Source: Planctomycetaceae bacterium (GTDB lineage: Bacteria; Planctomycetota; Planctomycetia; Gemmatales; Gemmataceae). Taken from it: a stretch of DNA of 64,000 nt. Shown in pieces: positions 25,760-34,236 of this stretch. The translations under genes were made by a program, and so were the position numbers. Within the stretch, counting starts at the first letter, position 1; each line of letters opens with the position of its first letter. The notes below the pieces were generated by a model that was given only the letters and a program-made list of their open reading frames with translations, made no database searches and had not been told where the DNA came from. The stretch covers positions 1 to 64,000 of the forward strand of contig PNLP01000005.1 of NCBI GenBank assembly GCA_013823135.1. Direction: 5' to 3'.

Positions 25760-25804
25760 CCCAGGGTTGACGCCCTGGGCTACTATCTGTCGCCCCGTTG
25801 GGGC
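25760..25804 (+). repeat. REP unit 6, downstream of the RAYT gene
   Basis: A further complete 45-bp unit in forward orientation, 27 bp after the RAYT stop. It has CCCAGGGTTGACGCCCTGGG and CGCCCCGTTGGGGC, followed by the same GAAAAACGCGAAC flank as unit 2, showing that flank and unit moved or duplicated together. Confidence 0.85.
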
Positions 25805-25821
25805 GAAAAACGCGAACACCA

Positions 25822-25872
25822 CGGTGCCCACGGTTGACGCCTTGGGTACCGTGGCGTCAACCGTGGGCACCG
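25822..25872. repeat. 20-bp inverted repeat
   Basis: CGGTGCCCACGGTTGACGCC (25822-25841) and its perfect complement (25853-25872) enclose 11 nt. It follows REP unit 6 and ends 41 bp before the metallo-hydrolase gene. It has a GGTTGACGCC core in common with REP unit 6 but lacks the second REP hairpin. Confidence 0.75.
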
Positions 25873-25913
25873 CGGCTACACTGTTCCAGACGAACGATGT
25901 CGCGGAGTGCTTC

Positions 25914-26768
25914 ATGAACGCCGATCGGCCAGTCGATAACGCCCCCTATTTCTCGCACGTTCACGGCGGGTTCACCATCGAGGGATGGTCGCGTGCGGCC
26001 GTGCAAAGCTACTGGCGCGTCCCGGAACTGAAGGTCGGGTTCGACTTCGGTGCCCAGCCGTGGGACTTCATGGGCACGCCAACGTGGTTCGTCTCGCACA
26101 CCCACCTCGATCACGTTGCCGCGTTGCCGATCTACGTCGCCCGCCGCCGCATGATGAAGATGGAACCCCCGACGATTTACGTCCCAGCCGAGAGCCTTGA
26201 CGACGTGAAGAAACTGATGATGATCATGCACCGGCTTGATCGCGGGCGGCAACTTGCCGAGATCCGGGGCGTGGCACCGGGGGACGAAATCGAACTGAGC
26301 CGAGAGCACGTTGTGAGCGTCGTGAACACGGTTCACACCATCCCGAGCCGCGGGTTCATCGTGTCGGAACGGCGACGAAAGCTGAAGGACGAGTTCATCG
26401 GCCTGCCGGGCGAGAAGATCAAGGAGCTCCGGCTCTCGGGTGTGGAGATCACACGGGAGGAACGCATCCCGCTTGTGGCGTACACTGGCGACACTTCGCC
26501 GGCCGGGCTCGACAACAACCCAGCGTTCTTCGAGGCCAGGATTCTGATTACCGAGATGAGTTTCATCCGTGCGAGCCACCGGCGAGACAAGATTCATAAA
26601 TTCGGACACATGCACCTGGATGACTTCGTGGAACGTTCTGCCCGGTTCAAGAACGAACTGATCGTGGCTGCGCACTTCAGCACGCGGTACCACCCGAACG
26701 AGGTGCGGAAACTGCTCGACAACCGGCTTCCGCCTGATCTCAAGACCAAACTGCGGGTTTGGGTCTGA
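25914..26768 (+). CDS. RNase Z-like metallo-beta-lactamase-fold hydrolase
   Basis: A 284-residue soluble enzyme of the MBL fold. The metal site is H62-T-H64-L-D66-H67; later ligands fit AYTGDTSP (Asp), SFIRASHRRDKIHKFGHMH (His) and AAHFSTRYHP (His). The FSTRYHP ending is typical of the tRNase Z group, which trims tRNA 3' ends, but the flexible exosite arm seen in true bacterial RNase Z is not evident, so a related nuclease or hydrolase is possible. The longer frame upstream is repeat sequence; the ATG at 25914 begins the conserved part. Confidence 0.85.
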   Translation: MNADRPVDNAPYFSHVHGGFTIEGWSRAAVQSYWRVPELKVGFDFGAQPWDFMGTPTWFVSHTHLDHVAALPIYVARRRMMKMEPPTIYVPAESLDDVKKLMMIMHRLDRGRQLAEIRGVAPGDEIELSREHVVSVVNTVHTIPSRGFIVSERRRKLKDEFIGLPGEKIKELRLSGVEITREERIPLVAYTGDTSPAGLDNNPAFFEARILITEMSFIRASHRRDKIHKFGHMHLDDFVERSARFKNELIVAAHFSTRYHPNEVRKLLDNRLPPDLKTKLRVWV

Positions 26769-26920
26769 TCCTGGCGAAGCTGCAAATCGGAGGCGTTCAT
26801 GGAACTTTCATCACTTTCGGCGAGACTATTACTGAGTTGAGTGTTCAATAACTTTGTTGCGAGCCGACTCGCCGGCGCTTTTGTCGGGCGTACTGGCTCC
26901 ATCTCTCGGAGTGAATTCCC

Positions 26921-27238
26921 ATGCGGAAGTTGTTGTCTGCCGTGGTTGTCCTGTTCCTGATGGCTGGTCTCGTTGTCGCCGCTGAAGTGGCCGTTGTGAA
27001 GTACGACAAGGATAAGAAGGAAGTGACCGTGAAGGAAGGCGACAAGGAAGCCACCTACACGATCAGCGATAAGACCAAGGTCACGATGCTCGATAAGGAC
27101 GGCAAGGCGACCGAAGGCAAGCTCGAAGACCTCGAAAAGCGTTTGACCTCGAAGTTCGCCGACAAAATGAAGATGGATATCACCACCGACAAGAACGCGA
27201 TCACGGAAGTGAAGCTCAAGGGCGGCAAGAAGAAGTGA
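26921..27238 (+). CDS. Small exported lysine-rich protein
   Basis: A 105-residue protein with a strong Sec signal peptide (RKLLSAVVVLFLMAGLVVA, cleavage after VVAA). The mature part is very rich in Lys, Asp and Glu and is probably a small beta-structured protein (EVAVVKYDKDKKEVTVKEGD, ATYTISDKTKVTMLD), reminiscent of OB- or SH3-type secreted proteins seen in planctomycetes. It ends GGKKK. No function is known. It is monocistronic and followed by a strong hairpin. Confidence 0.75.
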   Translation: MRKLLSAVVVLFLMAGLVVAAEVAVVKYDKDKKEVTVKEGDKEATYTISDKTKVTMLDKDGKATEGKLEDLEKRLTSKFADKMKMDITTDKNAITEVKLKGGKKK

Positions 27239-27256
27239 GTTGAACCACGCGGATGA

Positions 27257-27290
27257 AAGCGGCCCGGTCGGTTGTCCGACCGGGCCGCTT
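27257..27290 (+). terminator. Hairpin after the small exported protein gene
   Basis: A 15-bp perfect stem (AAGCGGCCCGGTCGG at 27257-27271 with 27276-27290) closes on a TTGT loop. It starts 18 bp after the stop. No T-run follows, so it may slow polymerase or protect the 3' end rather than act as a simple intrinsic terminator. Confidence 0.75.
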
Positions 27291-27441
27291 CGTTGGCTGG
27301 CACGGCATATGCTTAACTGCAACACACCAGACCGTTTGCTCCCCGGCGAGTATTGTCCTAAGATTGGGTGGTGAATGCGATTCACCCCTCGAAGGATTCG
27401 CCCGTGGGCGCGGTTTCCCATCATTGTCTGCCTGGTGCTCC

Positions 27442-28941
27442 ATGTCCGTGCCGAACTCTGTCGAGGAATTGCTTGGTCTGATCCGGAGAAGCGGAGTTGT
27501 CGATGAACGGCAACTCAACGCCTACCTTGAACGTCCGAAGTTCGCCAGTGGCCTCCCCGCGGAGGTTCAAGACTTCCTCGACATGATGATTCGGGACGGA
27601 ATTCTGACGAACTTCCAGGCGGAACAGTACCTCCTCGGCAAGTCGCGTGGGTTCGTGATCGGTCAGTACAAATTGCTGGAGCGAGTTGGTGTCGGCGGGA
27701 TGGGACAGGTCTTCCTGTGCGAAAATGCCGTCACGAGGAAGCGTGCCGCCATCAAGGTGCTCCCCCCTTCCAAGGCGGACCAGCCCTCGGCTCTCGGCCG
27801 GTTCCAGCGCGAGGCTCGCGCCGCTGCCGCACTTGAACACCCCAACGTTGTCCGCACCCACCAGATCGACCAGGACGGCGACCTGCACTTCATCGTGATG
27901 GATTACATCGACGGGTCCAACTTGATGGAAATGGTGCAGAACTTCGGGGCCATGGACATCGCGAGGGCCGTCAGTTACGCGAGGCAGGTCGCCGCCGGGC
28001 TCGACTACGCCTTCCGAAGCAAGATCATCCACCGCGACATCAAACCCGGTAACGTGCTGGTCGATCGCAAGGGCGTGGCCCGCATCCTCGACATGGGCCT
28101 GGCGCGGATTCTCACGGACCACGCCGACCAACTGACGATCAAATACGACGACAAGATTGTCCTCGGGACGGCTGATTACGTTGCCCCCGAACAGGTCGCG
28201 AACAGCCACTCGGTGGACGGCCGGGCCGACATCTATGCTCTCGGCGCGACGCTCTACTTCCTGCTCGCCGGGCACCCGCCGTTCCCGACAGGAACGGTCT
28301 CCCAGAAGTTGCTCTGGCACCGGACCAAGGAGCCGACCCCGATTCGGGCTATCCGTCCCGAGGTTCCCGAGGGCCTGGCTGCCGTGCTCGCGAAGATGAT
28401 GGCGAAGGACCCCAAGGCACGCTATCAGACTCCCGCTCAGGTGGTCGTGGCGCTCGACGATTTCCTTCCCGCAACCGTGCGTCTTCCTACCGAGGAAGAA
28501 ATGCCCCAACTCAGCCCGGCCGCACGCGAGTTCGTGAAGACCGACACCGCAATGTCGATGCCGGGGCTTCCTTCGCAACCCGAGCCGGCCCGAGCGGCCA
28601 AGGCTGTCGCAGCACAACCCGCGGGTAAACCAGTCTCGACTGCACCCAGCCCGTTCGCGTCGTCGGCTCCGAGTCCGTTCGCGTCGGGTGCGGCAGGTCC
28701 GTCGCCGTGGGGGGCATCGAATGGCAAGGCTCATCAGGCCGCCGAGGAAGAAGACTTACCCGAAGCGATCGAGATGCCGCCGACCTTGACCCGTCAATCA
28801 CGTGACAATATCAACATCGACCCGAACTCGGTCAACCGCGATACCTTCCAGACCGGAAAGAAGTCCCGTCCCCTTGTGTTGCTGTTCATTGGGGCCATCC
28901 TGATTGCTGTCTTCGCGGCCTGGGTTGTCAATAAGTTGTAA
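27442..28941 (+). CDS. Hanks-type Ser/Thr protein kinase with C-terminal membrane anchor
   Basis: A 499-residue kinase. Residues 1-70 are a planctomycete-type helical leader (VDERQLNAYL, ILTNFQAEQYLLGKSRGF). The catalytic domain spans about 75-345: GVGGMGQV glycine loop, K105 in AAIKVL, the catalytic loop HRDIKPGNVL with D199, then LDMGLAR where DFG is usual, and DYVAPEQV. A disordered Ala/Pro/Ser-rich region follows. It ends with one membrane helix (VLLFIGAILIAVFAAWVV), so the kinase faces the cytoplasm from a C-terminal anchor. The ATG at 27442 is chosen over the upstream frame. Its stop overlaps the convergent gene by 14 bp. Confidence 0.93.
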   Translation: MSVPNSVEELLGLIRRSGVVDERQLNAYLERPKFASGLPAEVQDFLDMMIRDGILTNFQAEQYLLGKSRGFVIGQYKLLERVGVGGMGQVFLCENAVTRKRAAIKVLPPSKADQPSALGRFQREARAAAALEHPNVVRTHQIDQDGDLHFIVMDYIDGSNLMEMVQNFGAMDIARAVSYARQVAAGLDYAFRSKIIHRDIKPGNVLVDRKGVARILDMGLARILTDHADQLTIKYDDKIVLGTADYVAPEQVANSHSVDGRADIYALGATLYFLLAGHPPFPTGTVSQKLLWHRTKEPTPIRAIRPEVPEGLAAVLAKMMAKDPKARYQTPAQVVVALDDFLPATVRLPTEEEMPQLSPAAREFVKTDTAMSMPGLPSQPEPARAAKAVAAQPAGKPVSTAPSPFASSAPSPFASGAAGPSPWGASNGKAHQAAEEEDLPEAIEMPPTLTRQSRDNINIDPNSVNRDTFQTGKKSRPLVLLFIGAILIAVFAAWVVNKL

Positions 28942-30886
28942 CCCGTCGCCCGACTTCACCGCAGCCCACAGCGGAAATTACACCACATTCGCCACAGCGC
29001 TGGCAGAACGGAGCGAGCACACGCTCCGCCACGGCGGGCGTTCCCGTCGCCGAGTGACCCTCGTCCAGAGTCGTCAGCCACTCCGCGTGGAACTGCAACC
29101 AGCGGCGCACGACCACTGGGAAGTCGTTCGGCAGTGGCTCCCGCGCTTCAATCCGGTGACGCCCAAACGCCAGCACGCGTCCATCGGCTTCGAGACGCAC
29201 CTCGGCATCGGGGTCAGCGACAAGTTGTCCCGCGACGGCAACGCCGCGAACGCAGATCAGCACGGGGCCGATGAGGTCTTCGACGGCTCGCTCGGGTCGG
29301 TGCGACAGCAGCAGATCGGGGAACCGGGCCAGCGTGCTCGCCGCGTCGCGGGGAAGTTTGCGGGCGATGTCGAAGACCGTGTCGCCGTGCCCGACGGCGT
29401 GCCACGCCTGAGCTTCGCGGGTTTGCCACAGGCCGAATAACAGCCTGAGGCGAGGTGCCGATTCCGCCGACATGGCACGCTTCAGATTCGGAGCCGCGGC
29501 CCACAGCGTTCTCAGGTCGCGTGGCACCAGTCCCGCCTCGAACGCAGTTGCAAAGAGCAGCACCCGAAGGCGGTTGAGTTCCCCCTCTTCGCGATTCTGT
29601 TTGAGGTAAGCGGCCACGACAAACTCCGCGAAATCAGCCGACAGTTGTCCCGTGAATCCGATGGCCGCGAGTGCCGCGATTCCCGCCACCGCATCCCGCC
29701 CGAATCGCCGCGAGTCCTCGATCTGCAACACGGATGCGGTCGCCAGCAGTTGCAGCTCCGCGTCCGACTCGTCGGCTCGCGAAGCCGCAGACGCAACAAT
29801 GAACGTCAACAGTTCGACACGTTGCTCGGGTGTTCCTCGACCCAGGCTTGTGAGACACAACCGCGAGAGATACCCGGCCGCACCATCCCGTTCGACGAAC
29901 GCCGGGAACACCTGCTTCCACGCCACGTCCACGGCTTCATCATCGAGATCACGTTCACGCCAGGCGAACCGCACCGCGAGATACGCAATCGCACCCACCA
30001 CAAGCCCTGCGAGTGTGATGGGCCGCGACGACGCGAACAGCAGCACCGCGAGCACGACGCACGACCCGACCACGGTCGCCGATAGCCGTGCGGTCGGTGC
30101 GAGCCCGCTCCGCTCCGTTGGCTGGCCGGGACCGGACACGGCACACGTGCGAACCCAGGCGTTGCCGCCAAGCTGAACGGCGTAGCCTTCGCCCGAAAGC
30201 CGACCGTTCGCAAGCTCCAGGGGTGTCGGCATGGCGGTGACGGCAGCCGGCAGCTCGGCGAAACACGCCGGGCACAAGCCGGCCCCGTGTTCGGCGGCCG
30301 ATGCCAGCAGCGGGGCGAGCTCTTCGGGTGGCCCCTTGAGTTCCGCCATCCAGCGCCGCAACCCGGCTGGGCCATACAGTTCCGCGATGCGGTCGAGCGC
30401 GGCGGGGTCACCCGTGGTCGCGTAAGCCAGTTGCAGATCCGCGGCCGTTCGTGATGTAGTGCGGGTCTTGCGGCGGTGAAGTGTGAGTCGGTGTTCGTGC
30501 CAGAGGTGCTTCACCATCTCGATTCGCGGGAGCCGAATCTTGCACCGTGGGCACGCCATCTTCACGCGTTGTTCGCGGGCGTCGATCAGGTCATCGAGGG
30601 CGCTGCACGCTTCGATCTGGTTCTGCACCTGCCGCAATCGTTCGAGTGCTCGGTTGGAGGAAACCCCCGCCGAGAGGGCTCGCGCGACTCGCCGAACGGG
30701 GCGACGGCGATCCGGGATGGATTGCAGCACCCGAGCGGCCGCAGTGATCCGAATGCTGAGCGAAATGCGTGGGTCAGCCAGGAGCGGAAGGATTTGGTAC
30801 ACGAACGCGACTCGCTCACCACGGGGCAGCGTTGCCAGCCGGGCAAGGAGCGACTCCAGTTGTGCGGTGAGATCGGGAAAGGGCAT
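28928..30886 (-). CDS. Membrane protein with N-terminal zinc-finger-like motif, unknown function
   Basis: A 652-residue protein. Residues about 1-100 are helical and Arg-rich. A C2H2-like motif, CPRCKIRLPRIEMVKHLWHE with a second H, lies at about 110-135, and a later GLCPACFAELP pair adds two more cysteines. Two membrane helices lie near ATVVGSCVVLAVLLFASS and ITLAGLVVGAIAYLAV. The large C-terminal half is helical (VAGIAALAAIGFTGQL, LLLSHRPERAVEDLIG) and ends with another Cys pair (FCQRCGECG). No family is recognised. It is the last gene of a three-gene operon after two WD40 genes (17-bp gap). Confidence 0.75.
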   Translation of the reverse strand: MPFPDLTAQLESLLARLATLPRGERVAFVYQILPLLADPRISLSIRITAAARVLQSIPDRRRPVRRVARALSAGVSSNRALERLRQVQNQIEACSALDDLIDAREQRVKMACPRCKIRLPRIEMVKHLWHEHRLTLHRRKTRTTSRTAADLQLAYATTGDPAALDRIAELYGPAGLRRWMAELKGPPEELAPLLASAAEHGAGLCPACFAELPAAVTAMPTPLELANGRLSGEGYAVQLGGNAWVRTCAVSGPGQPTERSGLAPTARLSATVVGSCVVLAVLLFASSRPITLAGLVVGAIAYLAVRFAWRERDLDDEAVDVAWKQVFPAFVERDGAAGYLSRLCLTSLGRGTPEQRVELLTFIVASAASRADESDAELQLLATASVLQIEDSRRFGRDAVAGIAALAAIGFTGQLSADFAEFVVAAYLKQNREEGELNRLRVLLFATAFEAGLVPRDLRTLWAAAPNLKRAMSAESAPRLRLLFGLWQTREAQAWHAVGHGDTVFDIARKLPRDAASTLARFPDLLLSHRPERAVEDLIGPVLICVRGVAVAGQLVADPDAEVRLEADGRVLAFGRHRIEAREPLPNDFPVVVRRWLQFHAEWLTTLDEGHSATGTPAVAERVLAPFCQRCGECGVISAVGCGEVGRRVTTY

Positions 30887-30903
30887 GGTTCGACAACTCG
30901 CGA

Positions 30904-31839
30904 TCAGAGATCGACATCCCACACGACGACTTGCCCGTCCTCGGTGCCCGCTGCTCCAATGCTGCCGTCGGGCGAAAACGCGACTGACACCAGCTTACCA
31001 AGCTTCCAATCCAGGGCGCTGACAGGCTGAAGCCCATGCGGATTCCAGTACCAAACCGTTCCATCCTCATGACACGTAGCGATCAGGCCGTCGCCCGGTC
31101 GAATAGCCATCCCCGTCACCGGCACCCGCCCAGGATGGTCGAGTCTCCCAACAACTTCGCCGGTTGTGGCGTCATGGACCAGCACGGGCGACCTCACGGT
31201 TCGCACAAACAGATTCGATCCGTCAGGCGTGAACGCAATCTGCCGCACGGAATTTTTCGCATTCTCGGCGACACGGACCGATGCACCCGTCGTTGTGTCG
31301 TGAATCTCGATCAGTTCGCCACCTGGGACTTGACCACTTTGCACGGCCGCAATCCGCGTGCCATCCGAGTTCATCGCGGGATGCTTGAACCAGATCATGG
31401 AACCCTCTTCCCTGATCGAAAGCACTTCGCCGATTGGCCAGGGTGCATCGGTTTGGACCGTTCCCGCCGAGAAATGCATCAGCCCGTACAGTCCATCGGT
31501 GATAGCGAGACGGGTGCCATCAGTCGATATCGTTAACTGCGAATGATCGCGGACCGTTGCCGGTCCGGGCAAGTGTGACGGGTCAACGGCATCCATGTCG
31601 AACATGACGACCTTCGTCGTCTCGACGACGAACAGGTATCTCCCGTCCGGTGTCAACGCCAGAGCCCGAGCCTCGCGAGCCGACACGAGTGGTCGGTGTC
31701 GAACCTCACCCGTCATGACCTCCCACACCTCGACTTGCCCAGGAATTCCGATCGTCCCGCACGCCGCAGCGACGCGGCCGCCTCCACCCACGGAAAGCAA
31801 GTCGAGTGAACGCCGTGGCTCGCTTTGCAACACGCGCAT
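30904..31839 (-). CDS. WD40 repeat protein A (tandem paralogue)
   Basis: A 311-residue protein with WD40-like blades (ALALTPDGRYLFVVETTKVVMFDMD, ISTDGTRLAITDG, IAFTPDGSNLFVRTVRSPVLVHD, VAFSPDGSIGAAGTEDGQVVVWDVD), without signal or membrane segment. It starts MRVLQSEPRRSLDLLSVGGG, matching MRVLQAKMKRPLDLLAIGAG of the gene just upstream. The two proteins share an almost identical last blade. It lies 24 bp after protein B and 17 bp before the zinc-finger membrane protein. A scaffold role for that membrane protein is an inference. Confidence 0.85.
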   Translation of the reverse strand: MRVLQSEPRRSLDLLSVGGGGRVAAACGTIGIPGQVEVWEVMTGEVRHRPLVSAREARALALTPDGRYLFVVETTKVVMFDMDAVDPSHLPGPATVRDHSQLTISTDGTRLAITDGLYGLMHFSAGTVQTDAPWPIGEVLSIREEGSMIWFKHPAMNSDGTRIAAVQSGQVPGGELIEIHDTTTGASVRVAENAKNSVRQIAFTPDGSNLFVRTVRSPVLVHDATTGEVVGRLDHPGRVPVTGMAIRPGDGLIATCHEDGTVWYWNPHGLQPVSALDWKLGKLVSVAFSPDGSIGAAGTEDGQVVVWDVDL

Positions 31840-31863
31840 GAAATTGTGGCTCGCTTGCTCGAT

Positions 31864-32802
31864 TCAGATATCGACATCCCACACGACGACTTGCCCGTCC
31901 TCGGTGCCGGCCGCGCCGATGCTGCCGTCGGGCGAGAACGCAACAGACACCAGCTTACCGAGCTTCCAATCGAGTGTGCGAACCAGTTCGCACTTCTCCA
32001 GGTTCCAGAAGCAGACGGTGCCGTTGTTCCGGCTGCACGCGACGGTGCCGTTCGGGTGAACGGCCATCCCCGTGACATAAGGCCGCCCCGGATGCACGAG
32101 TTCGCCCGCCGGTTGCCCCGTGGCTACGTCGAATACCTTAACCGTGCGCCCGGAAGAACGTGCGAGGAGTTTCGCGGAGTCGGCGGAGAACGCAAGTTGA
32201 AGAAGTGGGTTGGCTCCGCCGAACTCAATGCTAGCCAGAACGATGCCTTTCTCCGCTTCACGCATCTGAACCGTGTTTCGCACACGGTTACTCGTCGCGT
32301 AATGTTCGGCGACGGCCATGCGCATGCAATCTGGACTGATCGCAGGACAATCGTACAAGTAGAAGCCGCCGAAGGAGCCTGGGTTTTCAGACCACACCGT
32401 GGTCACCGCCCACGGATCACCCACTGCGTAACATATCACTCGCCCTCGCCCATTTTGGTCGACTTCTTCAGCGACGAGTAGCCGGCTTCCATCGGCAGCG
32501 ATTGAGATTTTCGGGGATTGAGATTGAACCTGAGGTTCGTCGGGAAGTTCACCCATACCCAAATCGAAAACGACAATCGCGGCTTCGCCACCGACGAGGA
32601 AGTGGTTTCCGTCTGGCGTGAACGTGAGCGAGTTAACTTCCCGGCCAACAGTGTGTGTGAAAACATGCTTCCCAGTCGCAACCTCCCACACGTCCACACC
32701 ACCGCGCACGTCGAAGAGTGAACACGCGGCGGTGATGTGGCCACCCGCTCCGATCGCGAGCAGGTCGAGGGGGCGTTTCATCTTGGCTTGAAGGACACGC
32801 AT
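31864..32802 (-). CDS. WD40 repeat protein B (tandem paralogue)
   Basis: A 312-residue paralogue of protein A, the first gene of the three-gene minus-strand operon. Blades include SLTFTPDGNHFLVGGEAAIVVFDL, LAFSADSAKLLARSSGRTVKVFD and a last blade identical to A except for its final residue (LDWKLGKLVSVAFSPDGSIG, then EDGQVVVWDVDI). The middle of the propeller differs much more, so either the last blade is constrained or gene conversion has kept it alike. The promoter should lie in the gap upstream, next to a palindrome. Confidence 0.85.
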   Translation of the reverse strand: MRVLQAKMKRPLDLLAIGAGGHITAACSLFDVRGGVDVWEVATGKHVFTHTVGREVNSLTFTPDGNHFLVGGEAAIVVFDLGMGELPDEPQVQSQSPKISIAADGSRLLVAEEVDQNGRGRVICYAVGDPWAVTTVWSENPGSFGGFYLYDCPAISPDCMRMAVAEHYATSNRVRNTVQMREAEKGIVLASIEFGGANPLLQLAFSADSAKLLARSSGRTVKVFDVATGQPAGELVHPGRPYVTGMAVHPNGTVACSRNNGTVCFWNLEKCELVRTLDWKLGKLVSVAFSPDGSIGAAGTEDGQVVVWDVDI

Positions 32803-32876
32803 GCCGCCAGTTTATCGGAGAGTCGCGTAAAATGCCGGTAGAGTTGTTGACCCGAGCTGGGTGTTGATTTTTGGCT

Positions 32877-32960
32877 TTTTGGCGAGCGGGGGTGCGTAAG
32901 CCCCCCGAGCTTGAGTGAAGACCAAGACTCGGGGGGCTTACGCACCCCCGCTCGCCAAAA
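32877..32960. repeat. Perfect 33-bp palindrome between divergent genes
   Basis: Arms at 32877-32909 and 32928-32960 (TTTTGGCGAGCGGGGGTGCG... and complement) around an 18-nt loop. It fills much of the gap between the WD40 operon and the CoA transferase. The T-run and A-run at the outer ends would give a weak two-way terminator, but both neighbours point away, so a promoter-side role or a mobile repeat is more likely. Confidence 0.85.
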
Positions 32961-32979
32961 TCGAAAGGCACTCGTTGCC

Positions 32980-34191
32980 ATGTTTCCCTTCGCGAATGAT
33001 GCTGTTCCGCCGTTGTCTGGTGTGCGGGTTCTCGATGCGGCTCGCGTGCTCGCCGGGCCGTTCTGCGGGCAACTACTCGCCGACCTCGGGGCCGACGTCG
33101 TGAAGCTCGAACGCCCCGGCTCCGGCGACGACACCCGCGGATGGGGACCGCCTTTCACGGCCGATGGCATGTCGGCATACTTCATGTCGTGCAATCGCGG
33201 GAAACGCTCACTCACGCTTGATATCGGCCACCCCGATGGGAATGCGGTCTTCCATCGGTTGCTCGACTCATCCGATGTGCTCATCGAGAACTTCCGCAGC
33301 GACAGTTCCGCGAAGCTCGGGCTGGCACCCGAACAACTCCTCGCCCGGCATCCGAGGCTGATCGCGTGTTCGATCAGCGGATTCGGCCGCACGGGTCCGC
33401 TGCGTGACGCGCCCGGATACGACTTCGCGATTCAGGCCATGAGTGGGCTCATGGGGATCACCGGGCCAATCGGCGGCCCGCCGTACAAGGTTGGGGTCGC
33501 GCTCGCGGACATTCTCACGGGGCTCTATGCCAGCACAGCGATTCTCGCTTGTCTGCGGGCACGCGAGCGCTCTGGCCACGGGTACGCGATCGACCTCGGG
33601 TTGCTCGACTGTGCCCTCGCGTCGCAGGTGAACGTGGCGCAAGCGTACCTCACGAGCGGCAAACTCCCTGCGAGGCAGGGGAACGCTCACCTCCAGATTG
33701 TGCCTTACGAACTGTTCGAAACCGCCGACGGTTACCTCGTGCTGAATGTCGGGAACGACGGGCAATGGCAATCGTTCTGCACGGCAGCGGGGGCAACAGA
33801 GTTGGCCAGTGAACCGCGCTATGCGAAGAATCGGCAGCGTGTCGAACTTCGATCCGAACTGGTGCCGAAGGTCGCGGCGATCATGAAACAGCATTCGACA
33901 ACGGAGTGGGAACAACGGCTGACGGCGGCGAACGTGCCGCACTCCGTGGTGCAGGATTACGCGGGAGCGTTTGCCCACGAGCAGACGGCGGCACGAGGCA
34001 TGAAGCTGACGATCCGCGACCCCGCCGGGAATCCCGTCGATCTGATCGGGAACCCGATTCACCTGACCGGAGCGCCGACGGCACCGTCAACGATGCCTCC
34101 GAAACTCGGGGCACAGACTGATGAAGTCTTGCGTGAGTTAGGGTTGGGTAACGAAGAGTTGAGTGCGCTTCGGGCGAAGGGTGTGGTTTGA
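32980..34191 (+). CDS. CaiB/BaiF-type (family III) CoA transferase
   Basis: A 403-residue family III CoA transferase that moves CoA between carboxylic acids. The start LSGVRVLDAARVLAGPFCGQ, then LADLGADVVKLERPGSGDDT, the FRSDSSAKLGL loop and HPRLIACSISGFGRTGPLRD are highly conserved. The catalytic Asp is in AIDLGLLDCALAS. The acid substrate (formate/oxalate, succinyl, carnitine or mesaconyl types) cannot be told. The frame runs into the palindrome upstream; the ATG at 32980 starts the family N-terminus. It is monocistronic and convergent with a kinase. Confidence 0.92.
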   Translation: MFPFANDAVPPLSGVRVLDAARVLAGPFCGQLLADLGADVVKLERPGSGDDTRGWGPPFTADGMSAYFMSCNRGKRSLTLDIGHPDGNAVFHRLLDSSDVLIENFRSDSSAKLGLAPEQLLARHPRLIACSISGFGRTGPLRDAPGYDFAIQAMSGLMGITGPIGGPPYKVGVALADILTGLYASTAILACLRARERSGHGYAIDLGLLDCALASQVNVAQAYLTSGKLPARQGNAHLQIVPYELFETADGYLVLNVGNDGQWQSFCTAAGATELASEPRYAKNRQRVELRSELVPKVAAIMKQHSTTEWEQRLTAANVPHSVVQDYAGAFAHEQTAARGMKLTIRDPAGNPVDLIGNPIHLTGAPTAPSTMPPKLGAQTDEVLRELGLGNEELSALRAKGVV

Positions 34192-34236
34192 ATCAGTGGC
34201 TTTGCCGCTTGCGGCATCGCAAGCAGCGAAGAGTGG

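Noticed and set aside
24854..25804. Possible CRISPR array
   Set aside because: Repeats are palindromic in two parts, occur in both orientations and have irregular spacing; no cas gene is present. REP/RAYT explains the pattern.
28904..29440. Plus-strand open frame over the zinc-finger membrane protein gene
   Set aside because: Overlaps the convergent real gene; residue composition is that of a shadow frame.
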